In this document: one piece after another, positions 1 through 5,448 of the stretch | Layout: every line of letters begins with the position of its first letter | Position numbering within the stretch: the stretch's first letter is position 1 | Assembly: GCA_029865675.1 (NCBI GenBank) | Contig: JARXAU010000147.1 | Span: 1-5,448, forward strand | From: Rhodoferax sp. | Lineage (GTDB): Bacteria > Pseudomonadota > Gammaproteobacteria > Burkholderiales > Burkholderiaceae_C | Reading direction: 5' to 3' | DNA: 5,448 nucleotides | Made by a program: the position numbers and the translations under genes | Notes under the pieces: model-generated | Told to the model about the DNA's origin: nothing | Seen by the model: the letters and a program-made list of their open reading frames with translations, nothing else | Database searches by the model: none

Positions 1-848
1 ACGTAGATATGTGCCGCGCTGTGGCTGCCGCGACCCTGGGCGACGCTGAAAAAGTCAAGTTTGTGCCGCTGACGGCCCAAGCGCGCTTTACCGCCCTGCA
101 GTCGGGCGAGATCGACATGCTGTCGCGCAACACCACCTTCACCCTGACACGCGATGCGTCACTGGGCCTGAGCCAGACCGCCGTGGTCTATTACGACGGC
201 CAGGGTTTCATGGTGCCACTCAAAAGCAAGATCAAGAGCGCCAAGCAGCTCAAGGGCCAGACCGTGTGCGTGCAATCGGGCACCACCACTGAGAAAAACC
301 TCACCGACTTTTCCAAGGCCAACGGCCTGAACATCAAGCCTGTGGTGTTTGAAAAACTTGACGCCGTGGAAGGTGCTTACTTTTCGGGCCGTTGCATCTC
401 TTACACCACCGACGCTTCGGGCCTGGCATCGGTGCGCAACAAGTCAGCCAAAAACCCGGCCGACCACCTGATACTTCCTGAGCTGATTTCTAAGGAGCCA
501 CTGGGACCCCTGGTGCGCCGCGGCGACGACGAGTGGGCCGCCATTGTGAAGTGGACGATTTTTGGCCTGCTCGAAGCCGAAGAAAATGGCATCACCCAGG
601 CCAATGTGGACGAACTTAAAACCAGCAGCAAAGACCCGGTGGTGGGACGCATTTTGGGTTCTACCGAGGACACCGGCAAGCTGCTGGGTCTAGACAAGGA
701 ATGGATGGCCAACGCAGTCAAAGCCACCGGCAACTATGGCGAGATCTTTGAGCGCAATGTCGGCCCCAAATCGGCCTTGCAACTGCCGCGCGGCCTGAAC
801 AACTTGTGGAGCAAAGGCGGCATCCAATACGCACCGCCCATCCGCTAA
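1..848 (+). CDS. aapJ: AapJ-type amino acid ABC transporter substrate-binding protein (5' truncated)
   Basis: Periplasmic solute-binding protein of a general L-amino-acid ABC importer (SBP_bac_3 / type 2 periplasmic-binding fold); it delivers amino acids to AapQM. The reading frame is open to the left edge (first full codon at position 3), so the first in-frame ATG at position 9 is internal: family members begin with a signal peptide and roughly 60 more residues. Numbering from that Met, visible family features are the DMCRAVAAA segment at the start, LTAQARFTALQSGEIDMLSRNT (about 21-42, with the ligand-site-like R40-N41-T42-T43), YYDGQGFMV (61-69), VCVQSGTTTE (86-95), and GRCISYTTDASGL (127-139). 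C87 and C129 could form a disulfide (inference). The C-terminal lobe ends NNLWSKGGIQYAPPIR, typical of AapJ/BztA, and TAA closes it at 846-848. It is followed by a hairpin pair and then the permease genes, which confirms the system type. Exact substrate range cannot be read from sequence. Confidence 0.95.
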   Translation, partial: VDMCRAVAAATLGDAEKVKFVPLTAQARFTALQSGEIDMLSRNTTFTLTRDASLGLSQTAVVYYDGQGFMVPLKSKIKSAKQLKGQTVCVQSGTTTEKNLTDFSKANGLNIKPVVFEKLDAVEGAYFSGRCISYTTDASGLASVRNKSAKNPADHLILPELISKEPLGPLVRRGDDEWAAIVKWTIFGLLEAEENGITQANVDELKTSSKDPVVGRILGSTEDTGKLLGLDKEWMANAVKATGNYGEIFERNVGPKSALQLPRGLNNLWSKGGIQYAPPIR

Positions 849-859
849 GCGGTATGCAC

Positions 860-881
860 GCAGGGGCTGACCAGCCCCTGC
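860..881 (+). other. perfect 9-bp hairpin after aapJ
   Basis: GCAGGGGCT (860-868) and AGCCCCTGC (873-881) form a perfect 9-bp, GC-rich stem with a 4-nt GACC loop, starting 12 nt after the aapJ stop. No T-run follows, so it is not a terminator on its own. Its likely role is to protect the aapJ transcript 3' end from exonucleases, or to stack on the terminator hairpin just downstream; both are inference. An alternative pairing exists: GGGGCTG (863-869) also matches CAGCCCC (881-887). Confidence 0.7.
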
Positions 882-887
882 AGCCCC

Positions 888-923
888 AAGGGCAGATGCA
901 ATCGCATTGCGCTGCCCTTTTTT
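888..923 (+). terminator. intrinsic terminator / attenuator between aapJ and aapQ
   Basis: AAGGGCAG (888-895) pairs with CTGCCCTT (912-919) as an 8-bp stem. Above it, after a bulged A896 and a possible U897-G911 wobble pair, GCAAT (898-902) pairs with ATTGC (906-910) around a 3-nt CGC loop. A run of six T's (918-923) begins in the last two bases of the stem and continues past it. This is the standard shape of a rho-independent terminator. Because aapQMP follow with no clear promoter, partial read-through is the likely mode, giving more AapJ than permease and ATPase; such a step-down after the binding-protein gene is common in ABC importer operons. Confidence 0.82.
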
Positions 924-970
924 CATTCTGGGCTCTTGTGCCAATTCCCACAATCTAAGCTCCAAACCCT

Positions 971-2149
971 ATGTCTATCGAACGCATTGCACCGCCAAAA
1001 AAGCGCTGGTCCTGGCGCAGCCAGGCGTTTCGCGCACTGGTCTATCAGGTACTGGCCCTGGCCGTGATTGGTGGCCTGGTCTGGTACCTGGCGCACAACA
1101 CCGCCACCAATATGCGCCAGCGCGGCATTCAAAGCGGCTTTGACTTCTTGTTGGGCACTGCGGGCTTTGATATTGGGGAGAGCCTGTTTGCTTTTGACTC
1201 GGGCGAGTCTTTGCTGCAGGCCTATTTGGTCGGGCTGAGCAACACGCTGCGCGTAGCGATTTTGGGCATTGTGCTCACCACACTGCTCGGCACGCTGCTG
1301 GGCGTGGGGCGTTTTTCGCGCAACGCCTTGGTGCGCGGCCTGTGCCGGGTTTACGTGGAAGTTTTTCGCAACATCCCGCTGCTGCTGCAACTGCTCATGT
1401 GGTACCTGTTTTTCACCGAAGTGCTGCCGGAAGCGGCGCAGGCCTGGCAAGTGGGGCCCTTGTTTTTGAGCAAGGGCGGGCTGAATTTTCCGATCCCTGT
1501 GTGGGCGCTGGGGCACCAACTTGCCGCTATGGGTCTGGTCATCGGCTTTGGCGTAGCACTTGTTTGGCGCACACGGGCGCGGCGGCTGTTTGAAGCCGAC
1601 GGGCAGGTGCGCAGCCTGTTTTGGACGCCCTTGGCGCTGATGCTGGCCTGCGGTGTGCTGGGCTGGCTGGTCGGTGGCGCGCCCACGGCCACCAACGCAC
1701 CCATGCGCGGCGAGTTCGCCATAGAAAACGGCGGCGCGCTCACGCCCGAGTTTTTGGCGCTGCTGGTGGGTCTGACCGCTTACACCGCTGCCTTTGTGGC
1801 CGAGGTGGTGCGCGGCGGCATCGGGTCCGTGTCGCAGGGACAGGCCGAGGCTGCCAGCGCACTGGGCTTGTCGCAAGGGCAAAGCATGCGCCTGGTGATG
1901 CTGCCCCAGGCGCTGCGGGTCATCATTCCGCCCATGACCAACCAGTACCTCAACCTGACCAAAAACTCCTCGCTGGCCGTGGCCATTGGTTACCCGGACG
2001 TGGTGTCCATTGCCAACACCGCCATCAACCAGACCGGGCGCGCCGTGGAATGCATCGCGTTGGTCATGCTGGTGTACCTGAGCACCTCGCTGTTTACCTC
2101 GCTGCTGATGAACTGGTACAACGCCCGCGCGGCCATTCAAGAGCGTTAA
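971..2149 (+). CDS. aapQ: AapQ-type amino acid ABC transporter permease
   Basis: One of two inner-membrane permease subunits of the general L-amino-acid importer (His/Glu/Gln/Arg/opine subfamily, BPD_transp_1 domain). It is 392 residues, normal for AapQ/BztB, which are longer than ordinary polar amino acid permeases because of an N-terminal extension and a large insert. A first membrane helix lies at about 24-42 after the basic segment PPKKRW. The transport domain begins near LLQAYLVGLSNTLRVAI (81-97), with VYVEVFRNIPLLLQLL at 127-142. A long insert with two hydrophobic stretches (about 177-198 and 217-236) separates this from the EAA loop, QAEAASALGLSQGQ at 291-304 followed by LPQALRVIIP, which contacts the ATPase. 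ATG 971 is the only ATG start: an in-frame TAA lies at 956-958. No Shine-Dalgarno sequence is evident before it, so its initiation may be weak. It pairs with AapM. Confidence 0.95.
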   Translation: MSIERIAPPKKRWSWRSQAFRALVYQVLALAVIGGLVWYLAHNTATNMRQRGIQSGFDFLLGTAGFDIGESLFAFDSGESLLQAYLVGLSNTLRVAILGIVLTTLLGTLLGVGRFSRNALVRGLCRVYVEVFRNIPLLLQLLMWYLFFTEVLPEAAQAWQVGPLFLSKGGLNFPIPVWALGHQLAAMGLVIGFGVALVWRTRARRLFEADGQVRSLFWTPLALMLACGVLGWLVGGAPTATNAPMRGEFAIENGGALTPEFLALLVGLTAYTAAFVAEVVRGGIGSVSQGQAEAASALGLSQGQSMRLVMLPQALRVIIPPMTNQYLNLTKNSSLAVAIGYPDVVSIANTAINQTGRAVECIALVMLVYLSTSLFTSLLMNWYNARAAIQER

Positions 2150-2152
2150 GGA
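2148..2152 (+). promoter_or_regulatory. ribosome binding site of aapM
   Basis: AAGGA overlaps the aapQ stop codon and lies 12 nt before the aapM ATG. That spacing is longer than optimal, and the overlap suggests that ribosomes ending aapQ help initiate aapM (inference). Confidence 0.5.
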
Positions 2153-2164
2153 CGGAAACCGACG

Positions 2165-3259
2165 ATGTCAACTTTTACTGCTGTCGCAGCGCGACCCGCC
2201 CCCAACACCAGCAGCGGCGCACTGGCGTGGTGCCGCGCCAACCTGTTCCATGACTGGAAAACGACCCTGGGCTCGCTTGTCATCGGCCTGTTGCTGCTGG
2301 CCGTGGTGCCGCGCCTGTTGAATTGGGCCTTGGTGAACGCGGTATGGAGCGGCGGCTACGAGACCTGCCAAGCGGCCAGCGGCGCCTGCTGGGCCGTGGT
2401 GCACGAAAAATTTCGCTTCATCTTGTTTGGCCGCTACCCGCATGAGGAGCACTGGCGCGCGCTGGTGTGCACCGTCATGCTGCTGGGCCTGATATTGGCC
2501 AGTTGCACCCGCGAGTTCTGGAAGCCTTGGCTGGCGCTGCTGTGGCTGGCGGTTTTGCCCGCCTACTTTGCGCTGATGCATGGCGGCTTTGGCGGGCTGC
2601 GCTTGGTGGAAACCGATCTGTGGAGCGGCCTACCCTTGACGATTTTGCTGGCCTCGCTGTCCATGGTGATGGCGTTTCCGATCGCCGTCTTTATTGCTTT
2701 GGGGCGGCGCTCGGGCATGCCGGCCATTCGCAGCCTGTGCACTGTGTATGTGGAGCTGATTCGCGGCGTGCCGCTGATTTCGGTGCTGTTCATGGCATCG
2801 TTCATGTTTCCGCTGCTCATGCCCCAGGGCTTCAGTATCGACGTGCTGGTGCGGGTGCTGGCGGGCATCACCTTGTTTGCTGCGGCCTATATGGCCGAGG
2901 TGATTCGCGGCGGCTTGCAGGCCATCCCTAAGGGGCAGCTGGAGGCAGCGGCCACGCTGGGCCTGTCGTATTGGCAAATGCAGCGCAAGATTGTGCTGCC
3001 CCAGGCTTTGGCCATGGTGGTGCCGGGCTTGATGAACAACTTTATTTCTACTTTCAAAGACACCTCGCTGGTGGCCATCGTCAGCCTGTACGAGCTGACC
3101 GGTGCCATGGGCATGGCCATGAATTCGGACGCCAACTGGCGGCCGTTTCGCATTGAAGGCTATCTCTTCATTGCGGCCATTTATTTTGTGTTTTGCTACT
3201 CCATGTCGCGCTACAGCCAGTGGATTGAAGCCCAAGTCAACAAAAGCAAACAGCGCTAA
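2165..3259 (+). CDS. aapM: AapM-type amino acid ABC transporter permease
   Basis: Second inner-membrane permease of the general L-amino-acid importer, 364 residues, normal for AapM/BztC. An N-terminal helix at about 35-57 is followed by a soluble segment with the AapM-like stretch CWAVVHEKFRFILFGRYP (75-92), then further helices near 99-114 and 120-137. The BPD_transp_1 core starts around GLPLTILLASLSMVMAFPIA (155-174). VYVELIRGVPLISVLFM (194-210) and AEVIRGGLQAIPKGQ (244-258) lead into the EAA loop QLEAAATLGLSYWQMQ (258-273), then LPQAL. The C-terminal DANWRPFRIEGYLFIAA (322-338) is characteristic of this subunit. The ATG is 15 nt after the aapQ stop, and the aapP ATG follows 9 nt after this gene's TAA. 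It should form a heterodimer with AapQ bound to an AapP dimer. I see no truncation or missing conserved segment. Confidence 0.95.
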   Translation: MSTFTAVAARPAPNTSSGALAWCRANLFHDWKTTLGSLVIGLLLLAVVPRLLNWALVNAVWSGGYETCQAASGACWAVVHEKFRFILFGRYPHEEHWRALVCTVMLLGLILASCTREFWKPWLALLWLAVLPAYFALMHGGFGGLRLVETDLWSGLPLTILLASLSMVMAFPIAVFIALGRRSGMPAIRSLCTVYVELIRGVPLISVLFMASFMFPLLMPQGFSIDVLVRVLAGITLFAAAYMAEVIRGGLQAIPKGQLEAAATLGLSYWQMQRKIVLPQALAMVVPGLMNNFISTFKDTSLVAIVSLYELTGAMGMAMNSDANWRPFRIEGYLFIAAIYFVFCYSMSRYSQWIEAQVNKSKQR

Positions 3260-3263
3260 GGAG
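3258..3263 (+). promoter_or_regulatory. ribosome binding site of aapP
   Basis: AAGGAG, a strong Shine-Dalgarno match, overlaps the aapM stop codon and lies 5 nt before the aapP ATG. It is the best ribosome binding site in the window and supports ATG 3269 as the start. Confidence 0.75.
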
Positions 3264-3268
3264 CCGCC

Positions 3269-4012
3269 ATGTCAACCCCCATCATCCAATTTGACAAGGT
3301 CAACAAGTGGTACGGCAACAACTTTCACGTGCTGCGCGACATTGACCTCCACATCGCGCAGGGCGAGCGCATTGTGGTCTGCGGCCCCTCGGGCTCGGGC
3401 AAGTCCACGCTCATTCGCTGCATCAACCGGCTCGAAGAGCACCAGCAAGGCCACCTCACCGTCGACGGCGTCGAACTTACTGACGACGTCAAGGCCATTG
3501 ACGACGTGCGCAAAAAAGTGGGCATGGTGTTCCAGCAGTTCAATCTGTTCCCCCACCTCACGGTGCTGGAGAACCTGACTTTGTCGCCCATGTGGGTGGG
3601 CAAGCTGCCCAAGAAAGAAGCCGAAGAGCGCGCCATGGAGCAGCTGCGCCGGGTGCGCATTGCCGAGCAGGCGCAAAAGTACCCGCTGCAGCTCAGCGGC
3701 GGCCAGCAGCAACGCGTAGCAATCGCCCGCGCGCTGTGCCTGACGCCCAAAATCATGCTGTTTGACGAGCCCACTTCGGCGCTGGACCCCGAGATGATTA
3801 AGGAAGTGCTCGACGTGATGATAGAGATGGCAGACCAAGGCATCACCATGGTCTGCGTCACCCACGAAATGGGCTTTGCCAAAGCAGTGGCCGACAGGGT
3901 TATATTCATGGACCAGGGGCAGATCGTGGAACAAAACAATCCCCACGACTTCTTCAACAACCCGCAAAGCGAACGCAGCCGCGACTTTCTGTCCAAAATC
4001 CTAGGCCATTGA
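3269..4012 (+). CDS. aapP: AapP-type amino acid ABC transporter ATP-binding protein
   Basis: Cytoplasmic ATPase that powers the AapQM permease, 247 residues, the usual length for the GlnQ/HisP/AapP group. Every canonical nucleotide-binding element is intact: A-loop aromatic Y15, Walker A GPSGSGKST (39-47), Q-loop VFQQFNLFPH (87-96), ABC signature LSGGQQQR (142-149), Walker B IMLFDEPTSALD (162-173, with D166 and catalytic E167), and the switch histidine H199 in VTHEMGFA. The C-terminus NPQSERSRDFLSKILGH matches the polar amino acid importer group. The start is fixed by a strong AAGGAG and by family alignment from IIQFDKVNKWYG. It is the last of the four transporter genes. A flavin reductase gene begins one base after its stop, so it does not end the transcript in any visible way. 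Confidence 0.97.
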   Translation: MSTPIIQFDKVNKWYGNNFHVLRDIDLHIAQGERIVVCGPSGSGKSTLIRCINRLEEHQQGHLTVDGVELTDDVKAIDDVRKKVGMVFQQFNLFPHLTVLENLTLSPMWVGKLPKKEAEERAMEQLRRVRIAEQAQKYPLQLSGGQQQRVAIARALCLTPKIMLFDEPTSALDPEMIKEVLDVMIEMADQGITMVCVTHEMGFAKAVADRVIFMDQGQIVEQNNPHDFFNNPQSERSRDFLSKILGH

Positions 4013-4013
4013 T

Positions 4014-4547
4014 TTGAACCCCACCCCCGCCCACAGCGACTCCGCCCCCTCCAGCGCCCTTCCCCCCGACTTCTCCCAAAGCCAGTTTCGCCACGCGCTG
4101 GGGCAATTTGCCACCGGCGTCACGGTGGTGACCGCCGTGAACCCGGCCGGTGGCTTGGTGGGCCTGACGGTAAGTTCTTTCAACTCTGTGTCCTTGTCGC
4201 CCCCCTTGGTGCTCTGGAGCCTGGCGCTCAAGTCGAGTTCCATGGCTGCGCTGCTGGCATGCGAGCACTACGCCATCAACGTGCTGTCGGCCGAACAGGC
4301 CGCACTGGGCAGCCAGTTCGCCACCCGCGGCATTGACCGTTACGCCAGTGTGCATTGGCACCCAGGCCAGCACGGAGCGCCGCTGCTGGTCGGGGCTGTG
4401 GCCACGTTTGAGTGTTTTAACCGCAGCCGCCACGAGGAAGGCGACCACATCATTTTTGTGGGCGAAGTGGAGCGTTGCAGCCACCGCGATCAGGTCGATC
4501 CTGTGGTCTATCACGGCGGGCAGTTTTACACCGGCGGTCTGCGCTGA
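4014..4547 (+). CDS. flavin reductase family (FMN-binding split-barrel) protein
   Basis: Predicted cytoplasmic flavin reductase-like protein (Flavin_Reduct domain, HpaC/RutF/NtaB group), 177 residues. Family members use NAD(P)H to reduce FMN or FAD for a partner monooxygenase, or simply bind flavin. The domain begins at DFSQSQFRHALGQFATGVTVVT (19-40) and includes GLTVSSFNSVSLSPPLVLWSL (50-70, the flavin-phosphate-binding region in this family), YAINVLSAEQ (86-95), GAPLL (121-125), the conserved EGDHIIFVGEV (142-152) and a final VVYHGGQFY (164-172). The first 18 residues are a Pro/Ser/Ala-rich tail. TTG 4014 is chosen because an in-frame TAG at 4002-4004 leaves only it or a rare ATT (4008) before the conserved domain, and no in-frame ATG or GTG occurs before it. 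The start sits one base after the aapP stop with no good Shine-Dalgarno, so it probably depends on coupling to aapP. No monooxygenase is visible in the window; the substrate is unknown. Confidence 0.88.
   Translation: MNPTPAHSDSAPSSALPPDFSQSQFRHALGQFATGVTVVTAVNPAGGLVGLTVSSFNSVSLSPPLVLWSLALKSSSMAALLACEHYAINVLSAEQAALGSQFATRGIDRYASVHWHPGQHGAPLLVGAVATFECFNRSRHEEGDHIIFVGEVERCSHRDQVDPVVYHGGQFYTGGLR
4019..4077 (+). other. C-rich, G-poor tract at start of flavin reductase gene
   Basis: Seven runs of three or more C's (4019-4022, 4024-4028, 4030-4032, 4045-4049, 4057-4059, 4062-4067, 4075-4077) occur within 59 bases. In the RNA this resembles a C-rich, G-poor rut site for Rho loading. On the - strand the last four runs have spacers of 7, 2 and 7 nt, which fits the simple G-quadruplex pattern. 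The tract codes for the low-complexity N-terminal tail of the reductase, so it may merely reflect GC-rich third positions in Pro, Ser and Ala codons. Confidence 0.4.
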
Positions 4548-5448
4548 TGGAGACAGGCCCCGGCGGGGTGCGTAAAGAGCACCTGGACCCGCTGGCCATT
4601 GCGCTGCTGCTCACCTGCTGCGCTTTTTGGGGCTTTCAGCAGGTGCTGGTCAAGGCCACGCTCGCAGAGATGGCGCCCATTTTTATGGCGGGCGTGCGCT
4701 TTGCAGGGGCTGCTGCTGTGTTGTGGCTGTGGTGCCTGTGGCGTGGTGTGCCGTTGTGGCAACGCGACGGTTCGCTGTGGCCGGGCCTATTGGCGGGCTC
4801 GCTGTTTGCCCTGGAATTTGTATGCCTGTTCAGCGGTCTGCAATTCACCGCCGCGTCGCGCATCACCGTGTTTTTGTACACCGCACCGCTGTGGGCGGCG
4901 CTGGTCTTGCCCTGGTTTATCCGGTCCGAGCGGCTCAGTGCCGTGCAATGGCTGGGCTTGCTGCTCGCTTTTCTGGCAGTGGGCTACACCTTGCGCGAGG
5001 GCTTTGCTACAGGGCAAACCGCGCAGCAGCATTGGGGCGATTTGCTGGGCATTGGCGGCGCCATCGCCTGGGCGCTGACCACGGTAGTACTGCGCACCAC
5101 GCGGCTTACCCGCTTGGGCGCCGAGAAATTGCTGTTTTACCAAGTGGCGGTCAGCGCCCTCGCGCTGCCCCTGCTGTCCCTGTCGCTGGGCGAGGCCTGG
5201 AACTGGCATTGGAGCGCTTTTGCTGCCGGTTCAATGTTCTTGCAAACCGTGGTGGGCGCGTTTGCCAGCTACCTGTGTTGGGTCTGGCTCTTGGGCCGCT
5301 ACCCGGCCACGCGCATGGGCTCGTTTGCCCTGTCCACGCCCTTGTTCGCCCTGCTGTTTGGCGCGCTGTGGCTGGGCGAGGCGGTGACACCCGAGCTGCT
5401 CGGCGCCCTGACCATGGTGGGTTTGGGAATTACGCTCGTCAACCGGCG
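4547..5448 (+). CDS. EamA/DMT-family transporter (3' truncated)
   Basis: Inner-membrane transporter of the drug/metabolite transporter superfamily. The frame stays open from ATG 4547 to the right edge: 300 complete codons plus two bases, about the full usual family length, so little is missing. It carries two EamA repeats (about 16-150 and 165-300), each with five hydrophobic helices. Approximate helices are 16-34, 44-64, 79-97, 102-122, 131-149, 165-182, 195-213, 224-245, 255-275 and 284-299. The repeat signatures are TAASRITVFLYTAPLWAALV (101-120) and YPATRMGSFALSTPLFALLF (252-271), followed by GALWLGEAVT. The ATG overlaps the preceding stop (TGATG, 4545-4549), which points to coupled translation. 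Family members mostly export amino acids, metabolites or toxic compounds; the substrate cannot be predicted here. An in-frame GTG at 4568 is an alternative start, less likely because it lacks the overlap. Confidence 0.9.
   Translation, partial: METGPGGVRKEHLDPLAIALLLTCCAFWGFQQVLVKATLAEMAPIFMAGVRFAGAAAVLWLWCLWRGVPLWQRDGSLWPGLLAGSLFALEFVCLFSGLQFTAASRITVFLYTAPLWAALVLPWFIRSERLSAVQWLGLLLAFLAVGYTLREGFATGQTAQQHWGDLLGIGGAIAWALTTVVLRTTRLTRLGAEKLLFYQVAVSALALPLLSLSLGEAWNWHWSAFAAGSMFLQTVVGAFASYLCWVWLLGRYPATRMGSFALSTPLFALLFGALWLGEAVTPELLGALTMVGLGITLVNR

Noticed and set aside
936..964. Possible promoter for aapQMP: TTGTGC at 936-941.
   Set aside because: No acceptable -10 hexamer is found about 17 nt downstream; the region offers only weak matches.
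923..2140. A 405-codon open frame on the - strand opposite aapQ, slightly longer than aapQ itself.
   Set aside because: Its product is full of Gln, His, Arg and Ala in the pattern expected from the antisense of GC-rich codons, with no recognisable domain, while aapQ on the + strand has clear family motifs.
3104..3119. Short inverted repeat GCCATG-GG-CATGGC inside aapM.
   Set aside because: It encodes the conserved Ala-Met-Gly-Met-Ala stretch and has no T-run or intergenic setting, so it is probably a coding coincidence.
3272..3996. Two long - strand open frames opposite aapP.
   Set aside because: Both are antisense shadows of a fully conserved ATPase gene, with biased composition and no domain.
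4558..4568. Four-base stem CCCC-GGC-GGGG near the start of the EamA gene.
   Set aside because: It is too short to stand out in GC-rich coding sequence.
4599..5078. A 159-codon Cys- and Arg-rich frame on the + strand inside the EamA gene.
   Set aside because: The frame from 4547 gives a continuous two-repeat membrane transporter to the window edge; this one is an out-of-frame shadow.

Overview
The window looks like part of a chromosome from a Gram-negative betaproteobacterium, most likely Burkholderiales (Comamonadaceae-like). This is inferred from the GC-rich codon use with frequent CTG, GCC and CGC, and from the protein texture of the transport genes; no rRNA or other marker is present to confirm it. 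All genes lie on the + strand and the window is almost fully coding.

Positions 1-4012 hold a general L-amino-acid ABC uptake system of the AapJQMP/BztABCD type. The order is a periplasmic binding protein (aapJ, 5' end cut off by the window edge), two inner-membrane permeases (aapQ, aapM) and the ATPase (aapP). The binding protein captures amino acids in the periplasm, the two permeases form the membrane channel, and AapP drives transport by ATP hydrolysis. The only real intergenic gap (849-970) lies between aapJ and aapQ. It holds two hairpins in tandem, the second followed by six T's, which reads as an intrinsic terminator or attenuator. That arrangement would give more binding protein than membrane components from one promoter upstream of the window. 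The aapQ-aapM-aapP junctions are tight (15 and 9 nt).

Positions 4014-5448 hold two further genes packed directly behind aapP. The first encodes a flavin reductase-like FMN-binding protein that appears to start at TTG one base after the aapP stop. The second encodes an EamA/DMT-family ten-helix transporter whose ATG overlaps the flavin reductase stop by one base and which runs off the right edge with at least 300 codons. The spacing suggests cotranscription and translational coupling with the aap genes, but neither protein has an obvious role in amino acid uptake.

I found no mobile element, CRISPR array, tRNA or rRNA, and no clear promoter. The window is mostly an ordinary transport operon. 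The points worth a second look are the aapJ-aapQ hairpin pair, the C-rich start of the flavin reductase gene, and the attached reductase/exporter pair.
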